Source of the DNA: Lachnospiraceae bacterium
GTDB taxonomy: Bacteria; Bacillota; Clostridia; Lachnospirales; Lachnospiraceae
NCBI GenBank assembly: GCA_022510625.1
Contig: JAFLTD010000006.1
Span: forward strand, 1-35,430
Reading direction: 5' to 3'
DNA length: 35,430 nucleotides
Shown here: positions 7,809 through 16,469 of the stretch, piece after piece
Layout: every line of letters starts with the position of its first letter
How positions within the stretch are numbered: position 1 is the first letter of the stretch
Notes under the pieces: generated by a model
Seen by the model: only the letters and a program-made list of their open reading frames with translations
What the model was told of the DNA's origin: nothing
Databases searched by the model: none
Program-made: the position numbers and the translations under genes

Positions 7809-9623
7809 TTATATTGCATTTCCCGCAAACTGTGTCATATACAGTTCATAATATTTGCCCTGCTTCGCAAGAAGTTCCTCATGGTTTCCGCTCTCAATCA
7901 TTCTGCCCCGGTCCATGACAACGATAAAATCAGCATCCTGTATTGTGGACAGGCGGTGCGCGATAATCAGGCTGGTCCTGCTCTCCATCAGCTTTACCAT
8001 AGCATCCTGAATCCTTTTCTCCGTACGGGTATCCACACTGGAAGTAGCCTCGTCCAGAATCAGAATCTTAGGCTGCGCCAGAAATGCCCTCGCGATGGAC
8101 AATAGCTGCCGCTGCCCCTGCGAGAGATTGTAACCTTCTCCCGAGAGCATCGTATCATAACCGTCCTTTAAGCGCAGTATCATATCGTGGCAGTTGCTCA
8201 TCCTGGCGGCCTGTTCCATCTGCTCATCGGACGCCCCTTCTTTGGAATATTTCAGGTTATTCCGCACCGTATCTGCAAAAAGTACCGTATCCTGCAGCAC
8301 GATAGCCGTATTTTCCCGCAGGGAGTTACAGTCAATATCCTTGATGTTGACCCCGTCAATCAAAATCTCACCACTGTCCGCATCATAGAAGCGCATCAGA
8401 AGATTTACCACGGTCGTCTTGCCGCTTCCGGTAGCCCCCACAAGTGCAATTTTATGTCCTGCACGCACTTCCAGATTAAAATTATGCAGTACCTGCTGCC
8501 CCGGAACATAGGAGAAATCCACATTGCGGAAGGTGATGACTCCTTTGGCGCCCTCCATATCCCCATGCCCCGATTTATCTTCTCTCGGCTGGTCAATGAC
8601 TGCAAACACTCTCTCCGCACCCGCAATTGCAGTCTGAATCTGTCCGTAAATTTGGGCAATCTCGTCAATCGGCCGCCCGAACTGCTTCGCATAGACAATA
8701 AACGCCGAAATGATTCCTATGGAGATCACACCGTTTATCGCAAAATATCCTCCGAAAGCTGCAATGATGACGAAGCCTACATTGTTGATCACGTTCATCA
8801 CCGGCCCCATAGAGCCTCCCAGAATCTCCGCAAAAATACCTGCCTTCGTCAGCTCGTCCGCCGTCCTGTCAAACTCCTCAATAACTGCCTCCTGCCTCTC
8901 ATAAGCCACCACCGTCTTGTAGCCGCCCACCATCTCCTCCACCGTACCATTCAAATTCCCAAGCAGCACCTGCCGCTTGCGGTAGAAGCTGCGCATCGCA
9001 CTTGAGAGAAATTTCGTCGCCGCCAATGTCAGAATCACTGTGGTGCAGGACAAAAGCGCCAAAGGCGGGCACAGCCATAGCATCATCGCCACCGTTCCGA
9101 TCACCGTCAGCACACCTGAAAATAGCGAACTAAGTGACTGGGATACCGTGTTGGAAATGTTCTCCACATCATTGGTCATACGGCTCATAATATCACCGTG
9201 TGAATGACTGTCTATGTATTTGATCGGCAGATTCACAATACAATCAAATAAGTCCTCACGCATCCTTTCTACTACCCGCTGACTGAGGATTGCGCTTTCC
9301 CTGCTCTGCAAAAATGTTCCCAGACTCTGTACTCCGTACACTGCCAGCATGACAGTCAATATCGCCGGCAACCGTCCAAAATCCCCTTGGGAGATACTGT
9401 CTATGGCGTCACTCTGCAGCCTGGGTGCATAGACGGAAGCAATCACCACCACAAATACCACTGCAAACAGGAGGAGCACTATTTTACTCTCATCGGCAAA
9501 ATAACCCACCAGACGCCGCAGCGTCTTCTTACCCTCCTTGGGCTTCTCCGTCTGCCGGTTTCGCGGAGTGCGCATGCCGGGCACTTTATAATTGCTCATG
9601 GACTGTTCTTTTTGTTCAGCCAT
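7809..9623 (-). CDS. ABC exporter half-transporter, catalytic-site subunit of a heterodimer
   Basis: Fused permease-ATPase of 604 residues. About 60 polar residues precede a six-helix exporter domain (to about residue 340), then the nucleotide-binding domain. Walker A GATGSGKTT (about 394), signature LSQGQRQLLSIARAFL, Walker B ILILDEATSS (about 517) with the catalytic Glu, and H-loop LIIAHRLST with its His are all intact. It pairs with the half-transporter encoded immediately upstream, whose site is degenerate. This is the asymmetric arrangement of TM287/TM288, LmrCD and BmrCD multidrug exporters (family knowledge). The signature LSQGQRQLL is the variant typical of the TM288-like partner. Function is probably drug or lipid export; the actual substrate is unknown. 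Confidence 0.92.
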   Translation of the reverse strand: MAEQKEQSMSNYKVPGMRTPRNRQTEKPKEGKKTLRRLVGYFADESKIVLLLFAVVFVVVIASVYAPRLQSDAIDSISQGDFGRLPAILTVMLAVYGVQSLGTFLQSRESAILSQRVVERMREDLFDCIVNLPIKYIDSHSHGDIMSRMTNDVENISNTVSQSLSSLFSGVLTVIGTVAMMLWLCPPLALLSCTTVILTLAATKFLSSAMRSFYRKRQVLLGNLNGTVEEMVGGYKTVVAYERQEAVIEEFDRTADELTKAGIFAEILGGSMGPVMNVINNVGFVIIAAFGGYFAINGVISIGIISAFIVYAKQFGRPIDEIAQIYGQIQTAIAGAERVFAVIDQPREDKSGHGDMEGAKGVITFRNVDFSYVPGQQVLHNFNLEVRAGHKIALVGATGSGKTTVVNLLMRFYDADSGEILIDGVNIKDIDCNSLRENTAIVLQDTVLFADTVRNNLKYSKEGASDEQMEQAARMSNCHDMILRLKDGYDTMLSGEGYNLSQGQRQLLSIARAFLAQPKILILDEATSSVDTRTEKRIQDAMVKLMESRTSLIIAHRLSTIQDADFIVVMDRGRMIESGNHEELLAKQGKYYELYMTQFAGNAI

Positions 9624-9691
9624 ATTCTTCTTTCAACCTCTCACCTTATGTATGATATTGCCACATTAAATAACATGCGATATTTCACATG

Positions 9692-11416
9692 TCATCTCTT
9701 CAGCTGGGAATCATAGATATCTCTGTATATCTCGCTGTTCTCCAGCAATTCCTCGTGACTCCCCAGCGCCGCTATATGCCCGTTCTCAAGCACTGCGATG
9801 CGATCCGCGTCCTTCACGGACGCAATGCGCTGGGCTATGATAATCTTAGTTGTGCCCGCGTACTCCCTCTTCAAAGCCTCATACAACTTCGCTTCCGTCT
9901 TGAGGTCCAGAGCACTGGTAGTATCGTCAAAGATCAGTATCTCGGCATTCTTTAGGATTGCCCTGCTGATGGCCACCCTCTGTTTCTGTCCGCCCGACAG
10001 ACTGTGCCCACCCTGCGTCACCTGCGTATCGAGCCCCTCCTCTTTTCCGTCGATAAACTCCAGCGCCTGAGCGACGCCTGCCGCCTGCCGTATCCGTTCA
10101 TCATCGGCGTCCGGATTGCCCCATGCGATGTTCTCTCTGATAGATGTACTGAATATCTCGCTCTTTTGAAGAGCCACGGCTACCTTGTCACGCAGGGCGC
10201 CAAGCGTATAGTCTTTCACATTGACGTCATCCACAAGCACCTGTCCGTCCGTCACCTCGTAGAATCTGGGAATCAGATTGACCATCGTCGATTTGCCGCA
10301 CCCGGTCGCTCCCAGAATACCGAAAGTCTCGCCGGGGTAAATCGTCAGATCCATATGGTCGATCACTTTATCCCCACCCATGCCGGGGTAGGAAAAAGAT
10401 ACGTCACGAAACTCAACCTTTCCTTTGACCGTGGTCTCACCGTCGAAACTGCCGCCCGCAATGGACGGTTCGCAGTCGAGCACTTCCTTGATACGCCTGC
10501 CGGAAGCAACGCCGCGGGATACCATCTGGAAGATCATGGTCATGCGCATCACGGCATTCAAAATCTGGGATATGTATGTGATCGCCGCCATCACATTGCC
10601 GGGTGTAACACTGCCCTCCCCCACCTGCACGGCACCAATCTTAATGACCGCCACCACAGAGACATTCAGTATGATATTCATGATCGGTGTCATGTAAGAG
10701 AACAACAAGAGCACATCCAGCTGCGTACCTACCAGCTCATCATTGGCCGTTTTGAAACGGTTCTTTTCATACTCCTCTTTCACATAAGCTTTGACCACCC
10801 TCGCACCGGACACATTCTCCTGCATGACATTGTTCAGCCTGTCGAGCCTTTCCTGCAATACAGTGAACTTGGGATTCGCCTTGCCGATAAAAAAAATCAC
10901 GCAGATCAAGATCAGTGGAAGTGCCGAGGCCACAACAACACCGAAACTTAAATCCAACGTGAGCATACACAGAATCCCGCCCGCAAACAGCAGAAAAGTC
11001 CGCACGAACCCTCTGATACACTGCGATACCAGATTCTGCACTTGTGTAATATCATTCGTCACTCTTGTAATCAGGGAACCCGTGGAAAAGCGGTCTGTCT
11101 GTTCAAAAGAAAAAGACATCACCTTGCGAAAGGCATCCTTGCGGATATCATTTCCGTAATTCTGGCTGCAAAGATTGGCAAAAACGCCAGACATAACACC
11201 GCAGAAACATCCGAACAGCACCAAGCCGACCATCCGGACTCCCGTGTAGATAACAAGACTCAGATCTCCCACCCCGCCGTTCGACAGCCCGAGAACGCCA
11301 TCATCCACAATCGCAGCCATAAGTCTCGGCTGCAGCAGGTCCATACTCACCTCTCCCAGCATGAAAAGGGGCGCCAATATAAAAAAGAGACTGTATTTTT
11401 TCAGATATTTTATCAT
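9692..11416 (-). CDS. ABC exporter half-transporter, degenerate-site subunit of a heterodimer
   Basis: Permease-ATPase fusion of 574 residues with six membrane helices (about 10-320) and a C-terminal ATPase domain. Walker A GATGCGKST (about 368) and signature LSGGQKQRVAISRAIL are intact. Walker B reads ILIFDDTTSALD, with Asp where the catalytic Glu should be, and the H-loop reads IIIAQRIAS, with Gln replacing His. Both changes mark the non-hydrolysing site in TM287-like subunits. It is translated before its partner (68 bases apart), the usual order in such pairs. A candidate extended -10 promoter lies at 11450-11458. The ribosome site is weak. The pair should export hydrophobic compounds; the substrate is not known. 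Confidence 0.92.
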   Translation of the reverse strand: MIKYLKKYSLFFILAPLFMLGEVSMDLLQPRLMAAIVDDGVLGLSNGGVGDLSLVIYTGVRMVGLVLFGCFCGVMSGVFANLCSQNYGNDIRKDAFRKVMSFSFEQTDRFSTGSLITRVTNDITQVQNLVSQCIRGFVRTFLLFAGGILCMLTLDLSFGVVVASALPLILICVIFFIGKANPKFTVLQERLDRLNNVMQENVSGARVVKAYVKEEYEKNRFKTANDELVGTQLDVLLLFSYMTPIMNIILNVSVVAVIKIGAVQVGEGSVTPGNVMAAITYISQILNAVMRMTMIFQMVSRGVASGRRIKEVLDCEPSIAGGSFDGETTVKGKVEFRDVSFSYPGMGGDKVIDHMDLTIYPGETFGILGATGCGKSTMVNLIPRFYEVTDGQVLVDDVNVKDYTLGALRDKVAVALQKSEIFSTSIRENIAWGNPDADDERIRQAAGVAQALEFIDGKEEGLDTQVTQGGHSLSGGQKQRVAISRAILKNAEILIFDDTTSALDLKTEAKLYEALKREYAGTTKIIIAQRIASVKDADRIAVLENGHIAALGSHEELLENSEIYRDIYDSQLKR

Positions 11417-11449
11417 CTATGTTATCCGTCTTTCATTTACTCTGGGTAG

Positions 11450-11458
11450 ATTATATCA
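11450..11458 (-). promoter_or_regulatory. Extended -10 promoter candidate for the ABC exporter operon
   Basis: On the minus strand TGATATAAT gives a full TATAAT preceded by the TGn extension, 34 bases before the exporter ATG. No convincing -35 box is seen, which is usual for extended -10 promoters. It lies in the gap after the DUF4405 gene, so the exporter genes may also receive read-through. Confidence 0.5.
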
Positions 11459-11503
11459 AATTATGCGTTCTTCTTCTACCTCTCACAGCACAATATTCCG
11501 TTC

Positions 11504-12160
11504 TTATCTCACCGCTTTGGCAAGGTAATGTCCGATCAGCACGAACAGTCCCATCACTGCAATGTAATCGAGCAGGAACCATATGAGCGGTTCCCCATAA
11601 TCGAAAAAAACAAACTGAATTTTTAAGAACATATAACTGCCGATCTGCCGCCTGATAAAAGCATATACACCGTAACCGGCAATGGACAGTCCGACTGCAC
11701 GCGCTGCCCATGTCCGAAGGGCGGATGATTTATGAAAGATCTTTTCTGCCATGCCCAACATGATATTCCAGTGCAGTCCGAGGTGCAGAGAGATAACGAT
11801 AAATCCCCAATAGGCGCAGAGCATGTGAACCGTTCTCGCCCATGATTGGCCTCCTCTGATCGGCAGAAATGACAAGGCATATCGCGAGAGTACAATGCCG
11901 CTCACCGCAGAACCGAGCATACAAACCAGCGCCAAGACCACCAAGACGGTCTGTAAAATGCGAAACGGTGTGTACCTTCCCCTCAACAGATTCCGGCCCC
12001 AAGCATTGTTCAGAACATGATGCAGGACAAACAGCACGAACATACCGATCCCGAGCCATTCATGTGCCTTTTCGCCCACAAGGCTGTATGCCATAAGAAG
12101 AAGAATGACTACCGTCATCAGGATATCTGTAACAATTTTAATGATCTGCTTTGGCTTCAT
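11504..12160 (-). CDS. DUF4405-type membrane cytochrome-like protein
   Basis: Integral membrane protein of 218 residues with about five or six helices. Histidines sit in or near helices: H33 (KAHEWLG), H47-H48 (VLHHVLNNAW), the His of RTVHMLCAYWG, and two in SLHLGLHWNIML. This pattern of paired membrane histidines is that of b-type cytochromes and of DUF4405, described as flavinylation-associated cytochromes that pass electrons across the membrane to exported flavoproteins. Heme binding is inferred from the histidines. It is the last gene of the SDR - DUF362 lipoprotein - permease - DUF4405 operon (28 bases after the permease stop). No FMN-binding protein or ApbE is encoded in this window, so its electron acceptor would have to be elsewhere or be the DUF362 lipoprotein. 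Confidence 0.75.
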   Translation of the reverse strand: MKPKQIIKIVTDILMTVVILLLMAYSLVGEKAHEWLGIGMFVLFVLHHVLNNAWGRNLLRGRYTPFRILQTVLVVLALVCMLGSAVSGIVLSRYALSFLPIRGGQSWARTVHMLCAYWGFIVISLHLGLHWNIMLGMAEKIFHKSSALRTWAARAVGLSIAGYGVYAFIRRQIGSYMFLKIQFVFFDYGEPLIWFLLDYIAVMGLFVLIGHYLAKAVR

Positions 12161-12188
12161 ACAACTTCGTCCTCTATATCATACCATT

Positions 12189-13091
12189 TTATATAATGAA
12201 ATCGACGATCCATCCTGTAAATAAGGCGTAAACAGCGGCAAATAGCAAATACAGCGCAAAGCGCTTTACACCCAGCACAATTTTGACGGCACCCAGATTC
12301 GTAATTTTGGTGGCGGGCCCGGTCACCATGAAAGCTGCCGCGCTGCCCATGCTCATGCCGTCCTGCAGCCACGCCTGCAAGAGCGGAATCGTCCCGCCTC
12401 CGCAGGCATATAGAGGAACTCCGATCGTTGCCGCCATCAGCACGCCAAAGCCGCGGTTGTCACCAAACAGATCCGCGACAAACTCGGCAGGTACATATCT
12501 TTGAAATACGGCGGACAGAATCACGCCGAGCAGAAAGTACATCCCCGTTGCCTTCATGTTCCGTCCGAGATTTTTCAAAAAACGCAGCAGGATATTCGGG
12601 TCGGTATCCCTGCTTGCCGCCTCCTCAAAACCGCTGAATTCAAAAAAGGATTTCCCGTGATAGCGCAGGCGCACCAAAAGCCCTGCAACAATCCCGCAGA
12701 GAAAACAGGAAAAGATTCTGATTGCCAGCGCCGTGGTGCCAAGCGCTGCACTGTATAAAATCAACTGCGGATTGAGCAGTATAGAACTCATCATGAACGC
12801 TGCCAGCCAGTCGTCACGCATACCGCTCCGTGAAAACGATGCGGACAAAGGAATGGTTCCGTACATGCACAGAGGAGATGCTATACCGATAATGCTTGCG
12901 GGGATAACGCCCAGCGCACCCAGTTTCTTATCTCCCAGAGAGCGGAACAGGTCGTGGATACGATCCTTAGCAAAAACGGAAACAGCCGATCCCAACACCA
13001 TCCCCAGCACCCAATAAGGAAATATCTGTCCTAGCTGAAGAGTAAAATAATACCAGAGATACACCCATTCCCGTTTTATAATATCAATCAT
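12189..13091 (-). CDS. UPF0718 / ArsP-family permease
   Basis: Membrane protein of 300 residues with about eight helices. Two half-repeats carry the family motifs SPLCMYGTIPL (about residue 70) and LYACGGGTIPLL (about 217), plus the C-terminal TGPATKITNLGA. The CxxGxxP-type motifs are the hallmark of the PF03773 permeases, which include ArsP (export of methylated or trivalent organoarsenicals). Many members of this family have no known substrate, so arsenic is only one possibility. The ATG overlaps the stop of the DUF362 lipoprotein gene by eight bases, indicating translational coupling. Placement between an exported lipoprotein and a membrane cytochrome suggests a role in the same envelope process. 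Confidence 0.82.
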   Translation of the reverse strand: MIDIIKREWVYLWYYFTLQLGQIFPYWVLGMVLGSAVSVFAKDRIHDLFRSLGDKKLGALGVIPASIIGIASPLCMYGTIPLSASFSRSGMRDDWLAAFMMSSILLNPQLILYSAALGTTALAIRIFSCFLCGIVAGLLVRLRYHGKSFFEFSGFEEAASRDTDPNILLRFLKNLGRNMKATGMYFLLGVILSAVFQRYVPAEFVADLFGDNRGFGVLMAATIGVPLYACGGGTIPLLQAWLQDGMSMGSAAAFMVTGPATKITNLGAVKIVLGVKRFALYLLFAAVYALFTGWIVDFII

Positions 13092-14187
13092 TGATTTTCA
13101 CCAGCTCATAGGTGCGGCTGCCCAGCCCTATTTGCTCTGCATATTCCAACGTATGCAGTCCGTTTCTGGATTCGATGCGCTTCACCAGTGAGCCACTGTC
13201 CTGCGCTGCGTAGACAAGGTCGATACACGCCTGATCCAGAGCCACAGGGTCGGCAGACGCAAGAATGCCGATATCGTGCATATCCGGTTCCGCCGGATTG
13301 CCGGAGCAATCACAGTCCACACTCAGTCTGTTCATCACGTTAATATAGACAATCTGTCCGTCTAATGCGTCGACAACGGACTTTCCGGCTTCGCCCATGG
13401 ATTCCAGAAAAGCGTCCTGATCACCGCTGATGCCTCTCTTGCTGGTTCCTCCCGTATGAATCCAACTTTTTCCTTCTGAAGAACCAATCCCGATGGAAAT
13501 ATTCTTGATTGCTCCGCCGTAGCCTGCCATCGCGTGACCCTTGAAATGGGAAAGAATCAAATAAGAATCATAGTCGGCAAAGGCTGCCCCTACAAAGTTT
13601 TCGGTCAGATGTGTACCTCCCGTAACCGGAAGCGACATCGATCCGTTCTCATCAAGAATCTGAAAATCTGCAATCGCTGTAAACCCGTGATCTTCGGCAA
13701 CCTGATAGTGCATAGCCGTCTCCGCCCGGGAACCTCCGTATGCGGTGTTACACTCCACAATCGTGCCACTCACGGCGGTAACCACATCGGCAATCAACTC
13801 CGGTCTCAGATAATTGCTCGCCGGCGGCTCACCGGTACTGAGTTTTACCGCTACCTTACCTTCCGGGCTCCATTCCAACGCCTCATAGACCGCCATCAAT
13901 CCCTCCGGGGAAATATCGGTAGTCATGTAGACGACAGGAACGTCTATATCCGATGATACTGCTGTATCCGTCGATGTTCCGTTATCTGTATCGGTGTCTG
14001 ATACACTGTCCACATCGGTGCTCGAGGAACTGTCATCTGACCGGATGTCCCCTGAGGATATTTCGGAAGTCTGCTCTATACTGCCGGACTGCTGTTCTGT
14101 GTTGTTTGCATTGGAAGACTGATTTCCGCAGGCAGCAAGCCCAAATACCAGTACTAAACTTAAGACGATCGTTGAATATTTTTTCAT
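13084..14187 (-). CDS. DUF362-domain lipoprotein
   Basis: Exported lipoprotein of 367 residues. The leader MKKYSTIVLSLVLVFGLAAC ends in the lipobox LAAC, so the mature protein is anchored on the outer face of the membrane. An acidic Ser/Thr/Asp linker (about 22-80) is followed by a DUF362 domain, recognised by SHFKGHAMAGYGGAIKN, VDCDCSGNPAEPDMHDIG and ILASADPVALDQACIDLVY. Many DUF362 proteins also carry ferredoxin motifs; here only the CDC pair is seen. The start is moved 22 codons inside the longest frame to the residue with a leader and an AAAGGA site. The biochemical role of the family is unknown. Its operon with an SDR, a permease and a cytochrome-like protein points to envelope redox or metal chemistry (inference). 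Confidence 0.85.
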   Translation of the reverse strand: MKKYSTIVLSLVLVFGLAACGNQSSNANNTEQQSGSIEQTSEISSGDIRSDDSSSSTDVDSVSDTDTDNGTSTDTAVSSDIDVPVVYMTTDISPEGLMAVYEALEWSPEGKVAVKLSTGEPPASNYLRPELIADVVTAVSGTIVECNTAYGGSRAETAMHYQVAEDHGFTAIADFQILDENGSMSLPVTGGTHLTENFVGAAFADYDSYLILSHFKGHAMAGYGGAIKNISIGIGSSEGKSWIHTGGTSKRGISGDQDAFLESMGEAGKSVVDALDGQIVYINVMNRLSVDCDCSGNPAEPDMHDIGILASADPVALDQACIDLVYAAQDSGSLVKRIESRNGLHTLEYAEQIGLGSRTYELVKIND

Positions 14188-14254
14188 ATAACAAATTCCT
14201 TTCAGAATTTTCTTAAATTCAGTATCACTCACATCAGAAAAATATGCAACCAAT

Positions 14255-15106
14255 TTATTCCTGCGGCTTCAACGGACCGTAGTAGTAGGATGCTGTCGCA
14301 CCGCCATCGATGAGGAATGTAGAACCGGAGATAAATGCACCCCTGTCGCTCATCAACAGTTCCGCCACATTGGCGACCTCATCCGCCGTACCCGGACGCC
14401 CTGCAGGACATTTCGCAAACATATTCTTGTAGAAATCGCCGCGGGGTCCGTTGAATTCATCGATAGCCAGCGGGGTTACGATGATGCCGGGAGCAATATC
14501 ATTGATTCTTGCGCCGCGCTCTCCCCATTTCACGGCTTCAGCCATAACACGTTTCTCGTTGCAGCGTTTTGCCATCTGATATGCATGAAGTGTATCTCGA
14601 ATGTTCTCCGGTTTTAGAATATCTAACTCCAATAATTCTTCAGTGGGTGTCAAAGCGAGCAGTTCGTCTTCCTCTGCAGTGAGAGCTGGCATACGCCATC
14701 CGCTCTGACTGGAAATCGTCACACCGCAGCCGCCCTCAACAATGACCTTACCCACTTCTTCCAACAATACGGCTGTTCCGTACAAATCTACTTTTAAAAT
14801 TGCTTCAATAGGAGCCTGACTGGGAGACACTCCCGCACCGTTTACCATCTTGGTAATCGGACCGTATTTCTGTGCCTCAGCGATCAGATTTAAGATAGAC
14901 TCTCTGCAGGACAGATCCATTTCCATAGGCACAACGTCAAATCCCGCATCATTCATGATTTTAGCAATCACATCTGCATTTTCCTTTTTCTTGTCACACA
15001 GGACAATTTTCATTCCGAAACCTACCCGCCTGGCAATCGCCATGCTGAGCTGTCCTGCCCCTGTGACAATCATAACTTCTTTTTTCCGTGTGTTCGAAAT
15101 CGCCAT
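14255..15106 (-). CDS. Short-chain dehydrogenase/reductase (SDR)
   Basis: Cytosolic NAD(P)-dependent oxidoreductase of 283 residues. The cofactor loop TGAGQLSMAIA (from residue 15) is a variant of TGxxxGxG in which the last two glycines are not conserved. NGAG stands for the usual NNAG, ISSQSGWR carries the catalytic Ser, and YQMAK (about 173) is the YxxxK pair. INDIAPGIIVTPL and a C-terminal ISGSTFLIDGG are typical SDR features. An extra segment (about 140-165, rich in Glu and Leu) is inserted before the catalytic Tyr. GAGGAG lies nine bases upstream of the ATG. It is the first gene of its operon, behind a promoter and a LysR-type box at 15164-15228. The substrate is unknown. Confidence 0.92.
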   Translation of the reverse strand: MAISNTRKKEVMIVTGAGQLSMAIARRVGFGMKIVLCDKKKENADVIAKIMNDAGFDVVPMEMDLSCRESILNLIAEAQKYGPITKMVNGAGVSPSQAPIEAILKVDLYGTAVLLEEVGKVIVEGGCGVTISSQSGWRMPALTAEEDELLALTPTEELLELDILKPENIRDTLHAYQMAKRCNEKRVMAEAVKWGERGARINDIAPGIIVTPLAIDEFNGPRGDFYKNMFAKCPAGRPGTADEVANVAELLMSDRGAFISGSTFLIDGGATASYYYGPLKPQE

Positions 15107-15163
15107 GTTTATATACTCCTCTCAGCTTTATTTTTGTATGAAATCTGCTCTCTTATATACAGT

Positions 15164-15192
15164 AATATAATAAGAAAAACCACATGTATCAA
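15164..15192 (-). promoter_or_regulatory. Promoter of the SDR-DUF362-permease-DUF4405 operon
   Basis: On the minus strand TTGATA (15192-15187) and TATATT (15169-15164) are separated by 17 bases, one mismatch to consensus in each box. The predicted start is near 15157, giving a leader of about 50 bases. The LysR-type box at 15214-15228 is centred about 64 bases before the start, the classical position for a LysR recognition site. Confidence 0.7.
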
Positions 15193-15213
15193 TTTGGATT
15201 TTACTACTTTTCA

Positions 15214-15228
15214 ATAAGTTTTACTTAT
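15214..15228 (-). promoter_or_regulatory. LysR-type operator, copy 1 (ATAAG-N5-CTTAT)
   Basis: ATAAG-TTTTA-CTTAT is a perfect 5-bp inverted repeat of the T-N11-A class bound by LysR regulators. It is nearly identical to the repeat at 18572-18588 upstream of the other redox operon. Its centre lies 54.5 bases from the centre of the -10 box, exactly the same distance as for the second copy. The LysR gene at 18594-19475 is the obvious candidate binder (inference). Confidence 0.7.
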
Positions 15229-15235
15229 ATAATCC

Positions 15236-15272
15236 AAAAAAAACACCTGCGTCTACTTTCCATAGACGCAGG
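15236..15272 (-). terminator. Rho-independent terminator of the aldo/keto reductase-flavodoxin operon
   Basis: CCTGCGTCTA (15246-15255) and TAGACGCAGG (15263-15272) form a perfect 10-bp stem with a seven-base loop. On the minus strand the stem is followed within two bases by eight T residues (A-run at 15236-15243). It lies 37 bases after the stop of the Fe-S aldo/keto reductase and just before the operator of the next operon, so it separates the two transcripts. Confidence 0.92.
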
Positions 15273-15308
15273 CATCTGTCTGCGGTGTAAATCAAATCTT
15301 CCGACTGA

Positions 15309-16433
15309 TTATCGTTCGAACTGTACCGCGCAATCCTTCAATCGGGTGATGACATCAATCTGCTGTGGACATGCACGCTCACACTGACCGCATGCAATAC
15401 AGTCGCTCGCCTTGCCGGTGCTTTTCACCAACTCGGAATACTGTCTATGACCTTCTTCCAATTGTCCCCACACAAGCTGCTGATTTCTGGCTGCAAAAAT
15501 CTCGGGAATGGAAATCTTCTTCGGACATCCCGCCGTACAGTAATGACAAGCTGTACAGGGAATGGATTTGATACCGTTCATAAGTTCCTGCGCTTTGCGG
15601 ATGGCTGCCTGCTCCTGCGCATTCAACGACTTAAAGTTTTCCATGTAAGAGAGATTGTCCTGCATCTGTTCCAGATTGGACATGCCTGAGAGCACCGTGA
15701 TAATGCCGTCAAGGGAAGCCGCATAGCGGATTGCCCAAGATGCATAGGATGCATCCGATGATACCTCTTTAAACACCTTGCCGACTTCCTTCGGAGGATT
15801 TGCAAGGGCGCCGCCCTTGACCGGCTCCATTACGACAATGGATTTCCCATGTCTTCTCGCCACTTCATAGTTCTCACGAGCCGTCACATCGGGATTTTCC
15901 CAGTCGGCATAGTTTAACTGCAGCTGTACGAATTCCGCATCCGGATGTACAGTCAATATCTCGTCCAAAATATCCGGTGTCGCATGAAACGAGAATCCCC
16001 AGTGCTTGATCAATCCTTTTGCTTTCTGCTCTTTTACGAAATCCCAAATATGGTATTTATCATAGGTTTTATAATTCCCCGCCTGCAAAGCATGTAACAG
16101 ATAATAGTCAAAATAGCCCGCGCCAGTACGCTCCAAACTGGTATAGAATTGCTGTTTCGCAGTCTCTTCGTTGTGAGCACCCATCCATGCACACAATTTC
16201 GTTGCAAGGGTAAAACTTTCTCTCGGATAGCGATCCACGAGCGCTGCTTTTGCCGCGCGTTCCGACTCGCCGTCGTCATAGACATATGCAGTATCAAAAT
16301 AGGTGAGACCTGCCTTCATAAACAGATCTACCATTTGCTTTGTATGTTCGATATCAATTCTTCCGCCCTTTTTCGGCAGACGCATCAATCCGAACCCGAG
16401 TTTCGGTGTGTTCTCTCCAAAATACTTTTCCAC
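15309..16433 (-). CDS. Aldo/keto reductase with C-terminal ferredoxin domain
   Basis: Cytosolic oxidoreductase of 374 residues. The AKR barrel occupies about residues 1-290: FDTAYVY carries catalytic Asp and Tyr, ATKLC the Lys and LLHAL the His. The tail holds two four-cysteine clusters, CTACHYCTAGCP and CIACGQCERACP, each CxxCxxCxxxCP, so two [4Fe-4S] clusters are expected. This is the known Fe-S AKR architecture of anaerobes, which probably uses ferredoxin-type electrons as well as or in place of NADPH. The start codon is GTG, preceded by AGGAGG ten bases upstream. It is the last gene of its operon, following a flavodoxin that could be its electron partner (inference). The substrate is unknown. 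Confidence 0.92.
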   Translation of the reverse strand: MEKYFGENTPKLGFGLMRLPKKGGRIDIEHTKQMVDLFMKAGLTYFDTAYVYDDGESERAAKAALVDRYPRESFTLATKLCAWMGAHNEETAKQQFYTSLERTGAGYFDYYLLHALQAGNYKTYDKYHIWDFVKEQKAKGLIKHWGFSFHATPDILDEILTVHPDAEFVQLQLNYADWENPDVTARENYEVARRHGKSIVVMEPVKGGALANPPKEVGKVFKEVSSDASYASWAIRYAASLDGIITVLSGMSNLEQMQDNLSYMENFKSLNAQEQAAIRKAQELMNGIKSIPCTACHYCTAGCPKKISIPEIFAARNQQLVWGQLEEGHRQYSELVKSTGKASDCIACGQCERACPQQIDVITRLKDCAVQFER

Positions 16434-16469
16434 GTGAACCGTACCTCCTATTCTTGGCTTTATTACAGA

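Noticed and set aside
8187-9005. A 272-codon plus-strand frame opposite the ABC exporter
   Set aside because: It mirrors a gene with all ABC motifs and shows no domain of its own.
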